Origin: JADKIH01 sp964486655
Lineage (GTDB): Bacteria > Bacteroidota > Bacteroidia > AKYH767-A > 2013-40CM-41-45
Assembly: GCA_964486655.1 (NCBI GenBank)
Contig: CAZAON010000110.1
Span: forward strand, 1 to 6,699
Length of the DNA: 6,699 nucleotides
Direction: 5' to 3'
Shown here piece by piece: positions 1 to 5,934 of this stretch. How positions within the stretch are numbered: position 1 is the stretch's first letter; every line of letters starts with the position of its first letter. The position numbers were made by a program, and so were the translations under genes. The notes below the pieces were generated by a model. It did not search any database. It saw nothing but the letters and a program-made list of their open reading frames with translations, and was not told the origin of the DNA.

Positions 1-188
1 AAAGATGCGGCGATTTTCTACCTCCGCCTGAACCCCAAACTTACACGATGCCTACCTCTGAAGGCGGCACCACAGCCAGCGCATTTCTTGGGGAATACAG
101 ACCGGGCAGAGACAAATCCATTAACTGCTGCACCATACTGCTGAAAGCAGGGACTGTTTTTGAAATTGATGTTCCCTTTTGCCTCGAA
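1..188 (+). repeat. Long direct repeat, left copy (pairs with 6090-6277)
   Basis: Bases 1-119 are identical to 6090-6208. From 120 to 188 only positions 120, 126, 176 and 185 differ, and two of these (176, 185) are silent. Beyond 188 the copies diverge quickly while staying in frame. The repeat covers the N-terminal part of the mature small secreted protein. Its true left end is unknown because it runs off the window. Confidence 0.95.
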
Positions 189-431
189 AAGGTAACCATA
201 ATTACGGAAATAGGCAGTGGGATAAGAATCCTTAGCGGACAGGGGCTTACACTTTACAGTTGTACCCTTGAACCATTTGATGCAAATGCATATTGGAAGG
301 GTCTTACTCACGAAAATGAAAGCAGCAAAATTGAAATGTATAACTGCCGGATAAGCAATATTTCCGCTAATGCCGTTGCCTGCCTGCAGCAGAACAGATA
401 TCCTGCGTTAAAAGTGCTGAATGAAAAATAG
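1..431 (+). CDS. Small secreted beta-helix-like protein, 5'-truncated by window edge (copy A)
   Basis: The reading frame is open from position 3 (first full codon Arg) to the TAA at 429-431, giving 142 visible residues. They align without gaps to residues 25-166 of the complete paralogue at 6020-6520, so the missing part is the signal peptide and the start lies before the window. The ATG at 48 is internal, matching residue 40 of the paralogue, and should not be taken as the start. The protein has short alternating hydrophobic strands ending in turns (GTVFEIDV, LTLYSC, YWKG, KIEMYNC), which suggests a few rungs of a right-handed beta-helix; this is inference from pattern. Five Cys positions are shared with the paralogue, and copy A has an extra Cys in NCC. 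There is no T9SS sorting domain. It is probably exported to the periplasm or surface; function unknown. The next gene follows 99 bp downstream on the same strand. Confidence 0.8.
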   Translation, partial: RCGDFLPPPEPQTYTMPTSEGGTTASAFLGEYRPGRDKSINCCTILLKAGTVFEIDVPFCLEKVTIITEIGSGIRILSGQGLTLYSCTLEPFDANAYWKGLTHENESSKIEMYNCRISNISANAVACLQQNRYPALKVLNEK

Positions 432-472
432 GATTTGTAAAAACAATACGCACAAGATAATTGGCTGTTAAA

Positions 473-503
473 CGCTTTCGTTACTTTTACTTATGCTTTC
501 AAT
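473..503 (+). promoter_or_regulatory. 31-bp conserved spacer island before T9SS cargo gene (left copy)
   Basis: This block starts CGCTTTCGTTAC and ends ATGCTTTCAAT, and is identical over 31 bp to 6563-6593. It sits 27 bp before the ATG at 531; the other copy sits 28 bp before the ATG at 6622. It is more conserved than the 3' ends of the small genes that precede it, so it may be under selection as a promoter or 5' leader element, or may be a recombination block. TATGCTTT at 492-499 loosely resembles the Bacteroidota -7 element TAnnTTTG but does not match it well. The repeat is certain; its function is inference. Confidence 0.5.
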
Positions 504-530
504 TCAGGAAGCAAATAAACTAATCCGGTA

Positions 531-1367
531 ATGAAAAATATTATTATGGCAATTTCGATGATGATTATAGCTCTTTTTTATAGTGAAAAAGGTAAAGCTC
601 AAATTACTCTTGAACAGGTATTTGATTCTACAAATATTGGTTTTGATTTTTACATCACAGACATTGGAAATAACAACTCGAAATATGTTTTCATCGATAC
701 CACGGCAAACTCATTTAGTTTATACAATTTGGATGGATCGCCTTTCATGATAAACATTGCTACACCTGACCCAATAATGCCTGATTACACAGTTGCTTAT
801 ATTACTAATAGCTTGTTTGATTGCGATTCAACCAACATTGAATATGCATTCATGTCATATCAGAATTACTATAAACCTTTTCGTATTCTTCGGACAGACG
901 GAACCGTTTTATTAAATGCTGACAGCTCGAGAGGACCTGTCTGTTATGGTTGTCTTGCTGGCACAAAGGAAATTGTTCCTATTGTTAATACTCAAGAAGG
1001 AGCGAAATTATTTCTTTTCAAATATGATACAAATTATGTTCGTAAAACCTTTGTATATGGATTGTGCGGTACGCTCCCAAATTCAACCAGCATTTTAGAT
1101 TTTACTTTATTTAATTCCAATGTTAAACTTTATCCTAATCCTACTGAAATGACAATTAATATTGAAGTAACCCTTCCGAATAATATCACTGAGTTTAAAC
1201 TAACTATTTTTGATAGTCAAGCTAATATATTGCAGAATGAGATCTTGACATATACTAATTCTAAGTTGACTTTGGATGTTAGTAACTTGTCTAATGGAAT
1301 GTATTACTATTCATTGACCAGCAAGAATAAGAATTACCAGACTGGAAAGTTTATTCTTACAAAATAA
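531..1367 (+). CDS. T9SS-sorted secreted protein of unknown function
   Basis: This 278-residue protein begins with a signal peptide (residues 1 to about 23: Lys, long Met/Ile stretch, then GKAQ as probable cleavage region). The body, residues about 25-190, has short motifs such as KYVFID and YNLDGS, seen in beta-propeller-like or repeat-containing Bacteroidota exoproteins, but no catalytic family is recognisable. Four Cys lie in the body. Residues about 196-278 form a T9SS type A sorting domain: VKLYPNPT at 198-205, then LTIFDSQ, LDVSNLSNGMYYYSL and the final KFILTK. Such domains direct export across the outer membrane and, in studied systems, are removed by the PorU sortase. The gene is visibly more AT-rich than its neighbours (many AAT, ATT, TTT codons). 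The ATG at 531 is chosen because it gives the signal peptide. It probably shares a transcript with 1440-4136, 72 bp downstream. Confidence 0.88.
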   Translation: MKNIIMAISMMIIALFYSEKGKAQITLEQVFDSTNIGFDFYITDIGNNNSKYVFIDTTANSFSLYNLDGSPFMINIATPDPIMPDYTVAYITNSLFDCDSTNIEYAFMSYQNYYKPFRILRTDGTVLLNADSSRGPVCYGCLAGTKEIVPIVNTQEGAKLFLFKYDTNYVRKTFVYGLCGTLPNSTSILDFTLFNSNVKLYPNPTEMTINIEVTLPNNITEFKLTIFDSQANILQNEILTYTNSKLTLDVSNLSNGMYYYSLTSKNKNYQTGKFILTK

Positions 1368-1389
1368 TATTTCACTTTAAGAAAATTTT

Positions 1390-1406
1390 AAAAAGAACAT
1401 CTTTTT
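1390..1406 (+). terminator. Weak AT-rich hairpin between the two T9SS cargo genes
   Basis: AAAAAGA-ACA-TCTTTTT is a perfect 7-bp inverted repeat with a 3-base loop, 22 bp after the stop of the 531-1367 gene. The stem is almost entirely A:T and so weak. It could act as a partial terminator or 3'-end stabiliser, or be chance in AT-rich spacer DNA. Confidence 0.25.
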
Positions 1407-1439
1407 CAATAATCAATTAATTCCTTAATCAAAAATCAA

Positions 1440-4136
1440 ATGAGAAAATTATTTAAATTGATGGCACTCATTACTATAATGATGCTGTTAAAACTCAGCT
1501 CAAATGCACAGGTAAGTGTTGTAGGAAACGCTGGGGTTCCTGCAAATTATGACGGATGGGATATTCTTCAACCTTTTCCCTTAAGTATGAAACACGAAGC
1601 AGTTCAGCCAATTGATTTTTACACAAATGCAGGTGCATTAACATTCTTAAATCAAAAGATGCAAATCACTGCTAATGCAAATCCGCTATTAGATGGTTTT
1701 GTTGGAATTGGTAATTCAAATGCCGCAGTTGGTACTGCATTTCAACCAGGTGGCACATTTCCTAATTTCAAACTCGATGTAGACGGAGGCGATATAAATA
1801 TTCATCTTATAGCTCAAGGGTATCGTATAGGTGGTAGTGGTGGTAGTGCCAGCAATTTCGTTCTTAGGCATAACGGTATTCTAAGTAACATTTATGTTGG
1901 AGTACTTGCAGGAAATTCAACAAGCACTGGGATCAATAACACTTTCGTAGGTAGCAATTGTGGGTCAGTTAATACAGCCGGCTTGTCTAACACATTTGTA
2001 GGATTCAATTCAGGAGCATTAAATACAGGTGGCTCGCGAAACACCTTTATTGGAAATAGTGCCGGTACTGCAAGTGTTACTGGAGATGGGAACACATTTA
2101 TTGGAAATGAGTCTGGTTTTTCTATGGCAGGTAATGGAGGCGAAAATACATTTGTTGGTTCGCTCAGTGGCCATACCAGTAATGGGTCAGGCGGAAATAC
2201 TTTTGTAGGTACTTCGGCAGGCTTTTTTATGTTAAATCAAAGTGGTTGCACTTTCGTAGGAAATGCAAGCGGATTAAACACCTTAAACGTTGGTAATTCT
2301 TTTTTCGGGACTAATGCAGGTGCATCTACGACTCAAGGTAGATATAATTCATTTGTTGGAATGGAAGGAGGCAATGGGAATGTATTAGGGAGTTTCAATT
2401 CAACTCTTGGTTATTTAGCAGGTTTAAATAATGGTTCAGGCATCTACAATACTCTGCTTGGCTGCACAGCAACTGTTCAAGGTGGTGCAACTCGCAATAA
2501 TTGTACAGCCGTAGGAGCTAATACGATTGTTCCCGGGAGTAATCAATTGATTCTTGGCGGCAATACTTTTGGAACTACTCACAATGACGTAAATGTCGGC
2601 ATAGGGTTATCGGGAGATAATATTGCGGCTAATGGTCTTGGATATGAAGGTCCTGCTGTTAAGCTTGAGATAAATGCCGATCCTGCTTCATTCAGTTATA
2701 CAGGAGGGGCCAGTACTAATGGTGAAAGTGGTTTACGATTCCGTCAACTAAAGGATATTAGTATTCCCAATCCGACGAATACCGGCTTAGGTATTTTGAC
2801 TGTCGATGTAGATGGCGATGTTGTTTACGTAGAAGACATTGGAAATTATTGCAGTGAAAGCCCACAAAGGCCCTTGCATGGAGATTATGAAATTGCATTA
2901 GACAATGGCACAACCAGCTACGATTACCATTTTACAGGTCAGCAGGATGGCAGCACTGATGTCGTCGTTGGAGGAGGATGTAGTAATGGCTGGCCTTACG
3001 CTAAATTTCAGTCGTTGCAGTTTACAAACCAAACCAGCTCTGCGAATGGAGAAAGTAACGGAGGCTTGTTTTATAACAGTACAGCCAACCGATTTGCAAT
3101 TGGCGGTGTCGGAGTATCAGATCAATCGGAGGACAATAACTTTGGATTAAAAGGATTTGCAAAATTAGATGCAGGAAAAGCAAATTACGGTGTATTTGGA
3201 ACAACTATTAATTTTCCGGTAATGTTAGCCGGAGGTATGAATGTGGGTGTCTATGGATATTCTCCCTGGTCAGCAGCTCATTCCGGTGCGACTTTAAGGT
3301 TTGGAGTTATTGGTGACTTAGGGATTGTATCGCCCTGCGTTCCTCCGCCTTGTCCAGTCACGGCGCCGGATTATGCAGGATATTTTAATGGTGATGTTGC
3401 TTCAACTACCGGATTTTGGGTCGTATCGGACGCCAGTCTTAAAGAAAATATTACCGATATGAATGATGCAATGAGTGTAATAAGTCAACTTAACCCCAAA
3501 GCATACGAATTTAAACAAGAGCAGAATGAGTCAATGCAATTGCCTCGTGGAACACATTACGGCTTCCTGTCTCAGGAGATTGAATCGACATTACCTCAAC
3601 TAGTAAAGGAGAGTATTCATCCTGCCAGGGAAGATTCTACCGGTAATCAAACTCATGCAGCTATCAACTTTAAGGCCCTCAACTATATGGAAATAATTCC
3701 TTTTTTAGTAGGTGCAATTAAAGAGCAACAACAATCCATGGAGGCAATGCAGGCAGAGTTGGCAAGCCTAAGTGGAGGGGGAAACCGGAATGGTCATACA
3801 GGAAGCGTAGAAGAGAATGGAGGCAAGGATCAGGGAATTTCAAATAAAATAAACGTTGAACTTAATAACGCAAAATCCATTATCCTCAACCAAAATGTAC
3901 CCAATCCGTTTGCCGAACAAACAACTATCAGCTATTTTCTCACTAATGATGTGAAGAAAGCGCAGATATTCTTTTATGATAGCAAAGGCGTGATCCTGAA
4001 AATTGTGGATGTAAATGAAAAAGGTGCAGGACAGCTCAATGTTTACGCTGCTGATCTTAGCAGTGGTAGCTACACTTACTCTTTGATAGCAGATGGAAAG
4101 TTGATTGAAACTAAAAAGATGGTTAAGACAAATTAA
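1440..4136 (+). CDS. Fibre-like surface protein with 17-residue repeats, S74 intramolecular chaperone domain and T9SS sorting domain
   Basis: The 898-residue product opens with a signal peptide (residues 1-24, MRKLFKLMAL through SSNAQ). Residues 87-114 hold a VGIG...KLDVDGGD module; residues about 150-346 hold twelve imperfect NTFVGxxAG repeats of 16-18 residues; residues 385-411 hold a second VGIG...KLEI module. A Gly-rich fibre region follows, including a Cys/Pro patch at 631-640 and YAGYFNGDV just before the chaperone domain. Residues about 661-765 match the Peptidase_S74 / endosialidase chaperone pattern: S663-D-A-S-L-K668-ENI, then YGFLSQEIE and FKALNYMEIIPFLVGAIKEQ, ending in a short coiled coil. 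In known members this domain drives trimer folding and cuts itself off using a Ser/Lys pair. Residues about 815-898 are a T9SS type A sorting domain (NVPNPF at 819-824). The likely product is an extracellular trimeric fibre or adhesin; the ligand is unknown. It resembles phage tail-fibre tips only in the S74 domain: the signal peptide and sorting domain mark it as a host exoprotein. Confidence 0.92.
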   Translation: MRKLFKLMALITIMMLLKLSSNAQVSVVGNAGVPANYDGWDILQPFPLSMKHEAVQPIDFYTNAGALTFLNQKMQITANANPLLDGFVGIGNSNAAVGTAFQPGGTFPNFKLDVDGGDINIHLIAQGYRIGGSGGSASNFVLRHNGILSNIYVGVLAGNSTSTGINNTFVGSNCGSVNTAGLSNTFVGFNSGALNTGGSRNTFIGNSAGTASVTGDGNTFIGNESGFSMAGNGGENTFVGSLSGHTSNGSGGNTFVGTSAGFFMLNQSGCTFVGNASGLNTLNVGNSFFGTNAGASTTQGRYNSFVGMEGGNGNVLGSFNSTLGYLAGLNNGSGIYNTLLGCTATVQGGATRNNCTAVGANTIVPGSNQLILGGNTFGTTHNDVNVGIGLSGDNIAANGLGYEGPAVKLEINADPASFSYTGGASTNGESGLRFRQLKDISIPNPTNTGLGILTVDVDGDVVYVEDIGNYCSESPQRPLHGDYEIALDNGTTSYDYHFTGQQDGSTDVVVGGGCSNGWPYAKFQSLQFTNQTSSANGESNGGLFYNSTANRFAIGGVGVSDQSEDNNFGLKGFAKLDAGKANYGVFGTTINFPVMLAGGMNVGVYGYSPWSAAHSGATLRFGVIGDLGIVSPCVPPPCPVTAPDYAGYFNGDVASTTGFWVVSDASLKENITDMNDAMSVISQLNPKAYEFKQEQNESMQLPRGTHYGFLSQEIESTLPQLVKESIHPAREDSTGNQTHAAINFKALNYMEIIPFLVGAIKEQQQSMEAMQAELASLSGGGNRNGHTGSVEENGGKDQGISNKINVELNNAKSIILNQNVPNPFAEQTTISYFLTNDVKKAQIFFYDSKGVILKIVDVNEKGAGQLNVYAADLSSGSYTYSLIADGKLIETKKMVKTN
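1887..2477 (+). repeat. Twelve in-frame repeats of about 51 bp (17-residue fibre repeat)
   Basis: Repeat starts fall at residues 150, 167, 184, 201, 218, 236, 253, 270, 286, 303, 320 and 337. Spacing is 17 residues except for one 18 and one 16. The core is N-[TS]-[FL]-[VIF]-G followed by x-x-[AS]-G and a Gly/Asn/Ser/Thr-rich turn. The DNA copies are well diverged (different codons for the same core), so this is an old array and not a recent slippage tract. A regular 17-residue strand-turn period suits a stacked beta-solenoid or trimeric fibre shaft. Confidence 0.9.
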
Positions 4137-4197
4137 TAAAATTGCGATTGTTTGTCGATTGATTATTTTTCAGAAATGTGATGTTATATTACAAGCT

Positions 4198-4261
4198 GCT
4201 CCTGTGGAGCTGAAAAACTGAACGATAATCAAATGCTACAAACAGGTCGCTCCGATTGAGC
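4198..4261. repeat. Pair of short GCTCC/GGAGC hairpin elements, 51 bp apart
   Basis: GCTCC-TGT-GGAGC at 4198-4210 is a perfect 5-bp stem. GCTC-CGATT-GAGC at 4249-4261 is a similar 4-bp stem. They share the frame GCTCCn...GAGCT and are separated by AT-rich sequence. The layout resembles interspersed palindromic repeats found between genes in many Bacteroidota genomes; family membership is from memory and not tested here. Confidence 0.5.
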
Positions 4262-4310
4262 TCATGTTTTGGACATTGGCACAATTTCCGGTTTTATAAT
4301 AATCTAACGA

Positions 4311-4339
4311 AAAAGAGCGACCTACCCGGCCGCTCTTTT
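4311..4339. terminator. Bidirectional rho-independent terminator
   Basis: AAAAGAGCG (4311-4319) pairs perfectly with CGCTCTTTT (4331-4339), giving a 9-bp stem around an 11-base loop. The stem has a G/C core and an A-run on one side matched by a T-run on the other, so it can serve transcripts from either direction. It lies 175 bp beyond the stop of the fibre gene and about 250 bp beyond the stop of the minus-strand regulator, which suits a shared terminator between convergent genes. Confidence 0.7.
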
Positions 4340-4367
4340 CATTAGTAATTTCGTATTCCTTTTGGTT

Positions 4368-4383
4368 CCCGATAGCTATCGGG
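4368..4383. repeat. Perfect 16-bp palindrome CCCGATAGCTATCGGG
   Basis: The sequence equals its own reverse complement. Thirteen of its bases (CCCGATAGCTATC) recur at 5292-5304, on the far side of the regulator gene. Two copies in intergenic DNA suggest an interspersed palindromic repeat. Confidence 0.7.
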
Positions 4384-4587
4384 ATCGCCGGGATAATTTT
4401 TATCAGATCGTCGCTGTAGCCAGTTCAGCCAAAGGTTTTACATGCACGCCTGTGTCAACCGGTTTCCCTCTCCACTTGCGAATCCGGTTTCTGATGCGTT
4501 CTGTGATAAGGAAGTTGCCGGAATCCTGATAAGTGCAAGAAACGTAAGAAACTCCTCTTTATTCAAATTTCAATATCAATTGCAGCT

Positions 4588-5226
4588 TCAAATTATTTTT
4601 TTGTCTTTCCCTTTGGCAATATATTCGGTTGCATTCTGGCAATGCGTATCGTGAAATAGCTTTTTTCGAAGTGCTTCCACGTCGCCTTCGGGCATATTCA
4701 TTACTTCTGCAATTGTTTTAGAGGAATTGCCGGAAGCAAGCAATTGGGTCAGTAGTATTTTTTTGCGATCACAGGCAATTTTGATAAACGGATCATCGGG
4801 ATTCAGTTGCAAAGGATAGCTGTAACCCGTTTCATCATCAACATTTAATTTGAAGGCAGGATTCAACAGCAATAGTTTATCAATCAAAATTTTGAAATCA
4901 TCTTCAGCATTCATGACTGCATCCGCCCCTGATTGAATTAAACGAACCGTATATTCCTTTTCCTTTCTTATAGTGCAGGCAAGTACTTTGATGCCATGCT
5001 TGCGTTCTTTTATTTTTTTAATAAGGGAAATGGAATCTCCCTCCAAATTATCTGCCTGAAAAATAAGCACAGCCGGTTTCATCAGCAGAAAGCGCAACAA
5101 CTCTTCTTCATTTTGACTTACCGGATGCACAGTGAAGCCGTAGCGCTTCAGAGAATTGCGAAGTGCTAACGAACTTAAATAACTCTCATTGTAGATAGCA
5201 AGTTGCGGGGTGGGGAGGGTGGACAT
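4588..5226 (-). CDS. Degenerate receiver plus LuxR-type HTH regulator
   Basis: The 212-residue protein has an N-terminal receiver-like fold (residues about 8-120) and a C-terminal LuxR/GerE-type helix-turn-helix (about 156-206: LLASGNSSKTIAEVMNMPEG then DVEALRKKLF). This is the layout of NarL/FixJ response regulators. In the receiver the usual phosphoacceptor Asp after strand 3 appears to be Gln57 (PAVLIFQ), the conserved Lys near GAD is Ala107 (GADAVMNA), and the acidic pocket has Asn13-Glu14 in place of two acids. Thr85 is kept. The protein is therefore probably a phosphorylation-independent transcriptional regulator. The start at 5226 (reverse ATG) gives a full first strand (QLAIYNE). The leader upstream is AT-rich without a Shine-Dalgarno sequence. 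No histidine kinase lies in the window; its targets are unknown. Confidence 0.85.
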   Translation of the reverse strand: MSTLPTPQLAIYNESYLSSLALRNSLKRYGFTVHPVSQNEEELLRFLLMKPAVLIFQADNLEGDSISLIKKIKERKHGIKVLACTIRKEKEYTVRLIQSGADAVMNAEDDFKILIDKLLLLNPAFKLNVDDETGYSYPLQLNPDDPFIKIACDRKKILLTQLLASGNSSKTIAEVMNMPEGDVEALRKKLFHDTHCQNATEYIAKGKDKKII

Positions 5227-5291
5227 GTCGATTCATTTTATTATTTATAAATAGAGGATTAAAAAAATGTGAGATGTAAAAAAAAATAGCT

Positions 5292-5354
5292 CCCGATAGC
5301 TATCCATCGGCCGCCAAAGGCTTGCCGACGGCGCAGCGGGATGGCAATCGGCAA
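5292..5354. repeat. GC-rich composite palindromic repeat
   Basis: This GC-rich island in AT-rich spacer begins with CCCGATAGCTATC, shared with the palindrome at 4368. It also contains CCGAT/ATCGG arms (5293-5297 and 5306-5310), GCC-AAA-GGC (5313-5321), and TTGCCGA (5322-5328) pairing with TCGGCAA (5348-5354). Its sharp composition change suggests a mobile or interspersed repeat. It lies 66-128 bp upstream of the regulator's start, so it could also sit in that gene's leader. Confidence 0.5.
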
Positions 5355-5495
5355 ATGAATCAAAATAGCAAAACAAACCTACTTGATTTATTTCAATAAT
5401 GCAATACGTTGCCAAAAGCCATGTTCGTTCGTTTCCGGCAATGTTAATTAATAGGCTGGACATAAAATAGTGTCATAAGGTAAATGAATTCAAGG

Positions 5496-5526
5496 ATTCC
5501 TCTCTCGTCTGAGCCGAGATCGGAAT
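5496..5526. repeat. Symmetric hairpin ATTCC...GGAAT
   Basis: ATTCC (5496-5500) pairs with GGAAT (5522-5526), a TC/TC internal loop follows, and TCTCG (5503-5507) pairs with CGAGA (5515-5519) around the loop TCTGAGC. The flanks GGATTCCTC and GGAATGACA resemble a repeat often met between genes in bacterial genomes; this is an impression, not a search result. There is no T-tract, so a terminator is less likely. Confidence 0.45.
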
Positions 5527-5618
5527 GACAGCGTTACTGTATTGATTTATGGGAGATTCCGGAAGTCCGTTTCAATCTCAAATCCGTTATCTCCCCGATT
5601 AAAACCAAAAATTGTCAT

Positions 5619-5632
5619 TCGGCAATTGCCGA
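5619..5632. repeat. Perfect 14-bp palindrome TCGGCAATTGCCGA
   Basis: The 14 bases equal their own reverse complement. The half-site TCGGCAA also occurs at 5348-5354, with its complement TTGCCGA at 5322-5328. It could be a dimeric protein-binding site or part of a repeat family. Confidence 0.4.
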
Positions 5633-5756
5633 TTTTGTCCACGGAATCAGTTGTGAAGAAAACTTAATGATGTTAAATAATGATGTGTAAAGTTTAGTGT
5701 TCTCAGTAATAATACCACTACTCACTTCAAATTAATCCAAAAAAGTTTCTGGTATA

Positions 5757-5850
5757 ATGCCGATAGAGTAGGTGTAATAGTACAAAAGCTCCATAAGGAG
5801 TCCTGCGGACCGGAAGGCTCATTGGACTATTACAGATACCGTATCGGCAT
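5757..5850. other. 94-bp imperfect inverted-repeat structure (candidate structured RNA or MITE-like element)
   Basis: The left arm 5757-5781 and right arm 5826-5850 pair over 25 positions with an ungapped alignment: ATGCCGATA with TATCGGCAT, and TGTAATAGT with ACTATTACA, separated by a partly paired internal loop. The apical part contains two further hairpins, CTCC-ATAA-GGAG (5789-5800) and GTCC-TGC-GGAC (5800-5810). An alternative pairing joins AGTCC (5799-5803) with GGACT (5824-5828). Such nested pairing is more than expected by chance. It may be a small non-coding RNA, a leader element, or a degenerate miniature transposon; the sequence alone does not decide, and strand is unknown. Confidence 0.5.
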
Positions 5851-5934
5851 AAAATAATTCAGAGGAATGCTTGTGAATAAATTTCAAGCAGAACAAGTAA
5901 AGAAAATAAAAGTGCGCTGTATACAAAATATTTC

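Larger units (their letters stand above)
4137..4587. other. Non-coding spacer between convergent genes
   Basis: This 451-bp stretch separates the 3' ends of the fibre gene (+) and the regulator gene (-). It holds two GCTC/GAGC hairpins at 4198-4261, a terminator hairpin at 4311-4339 and a perfect 16-bp palindrome at 4368-4383. From 4384 to 4587 no feature stands out. A 70-codon frame at 4442-4654 overlaps the regulator's 3' end and has no sign of being real. Confidence 0.75.

Noticed and set aside
48..50. ATG at 48 as the start of the first gene
   Set aside because: It matches internal Met40 of the complete paralogue, and the frame is open to the window edge with conserved residues upstream.
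18..311. Minus-strand open frame of 97 codons opposite the first small gene
   Set aside because: It lies antisense to a conserved coding frame with a full-length paralogue, and shows no signal peptide or domain.
1892..2095. Minus-strand frame within the fibre repeats
   Set aside because: It is a by-product of the repetitive + strand coding sequence.
1887..2477. CRISPR-like periodicity of about 51 bp
   Set aside because: The periodic units are in-frame protein repeats with diverged DNA; there are no identical direct repeats or unrelated spacers.
2905..3204. Alternative frames on both strands inside the fibre gene
   Set aside because: They overlap a frame with clear domain content and have no features of their own.
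3420..3740. Prophage tail-fibre origin suggested by the S74-type domain
   Set aside because: The protein has a signal peptide and a T9SS sorting domain, and no other phage gene is present.
4442..4654. 70-codon + strand frame at the end of the regulator gene
   Set aside because: It overlaps the regulator's coding end on the other strand and has low-complexity content without a recognisable start context.
5245..5463. 72-codon minus-strand frame
   Set aside because: It is translated through palindromic GC-rich repeat sequence and AT-rich spacer, with no coherent protein features.
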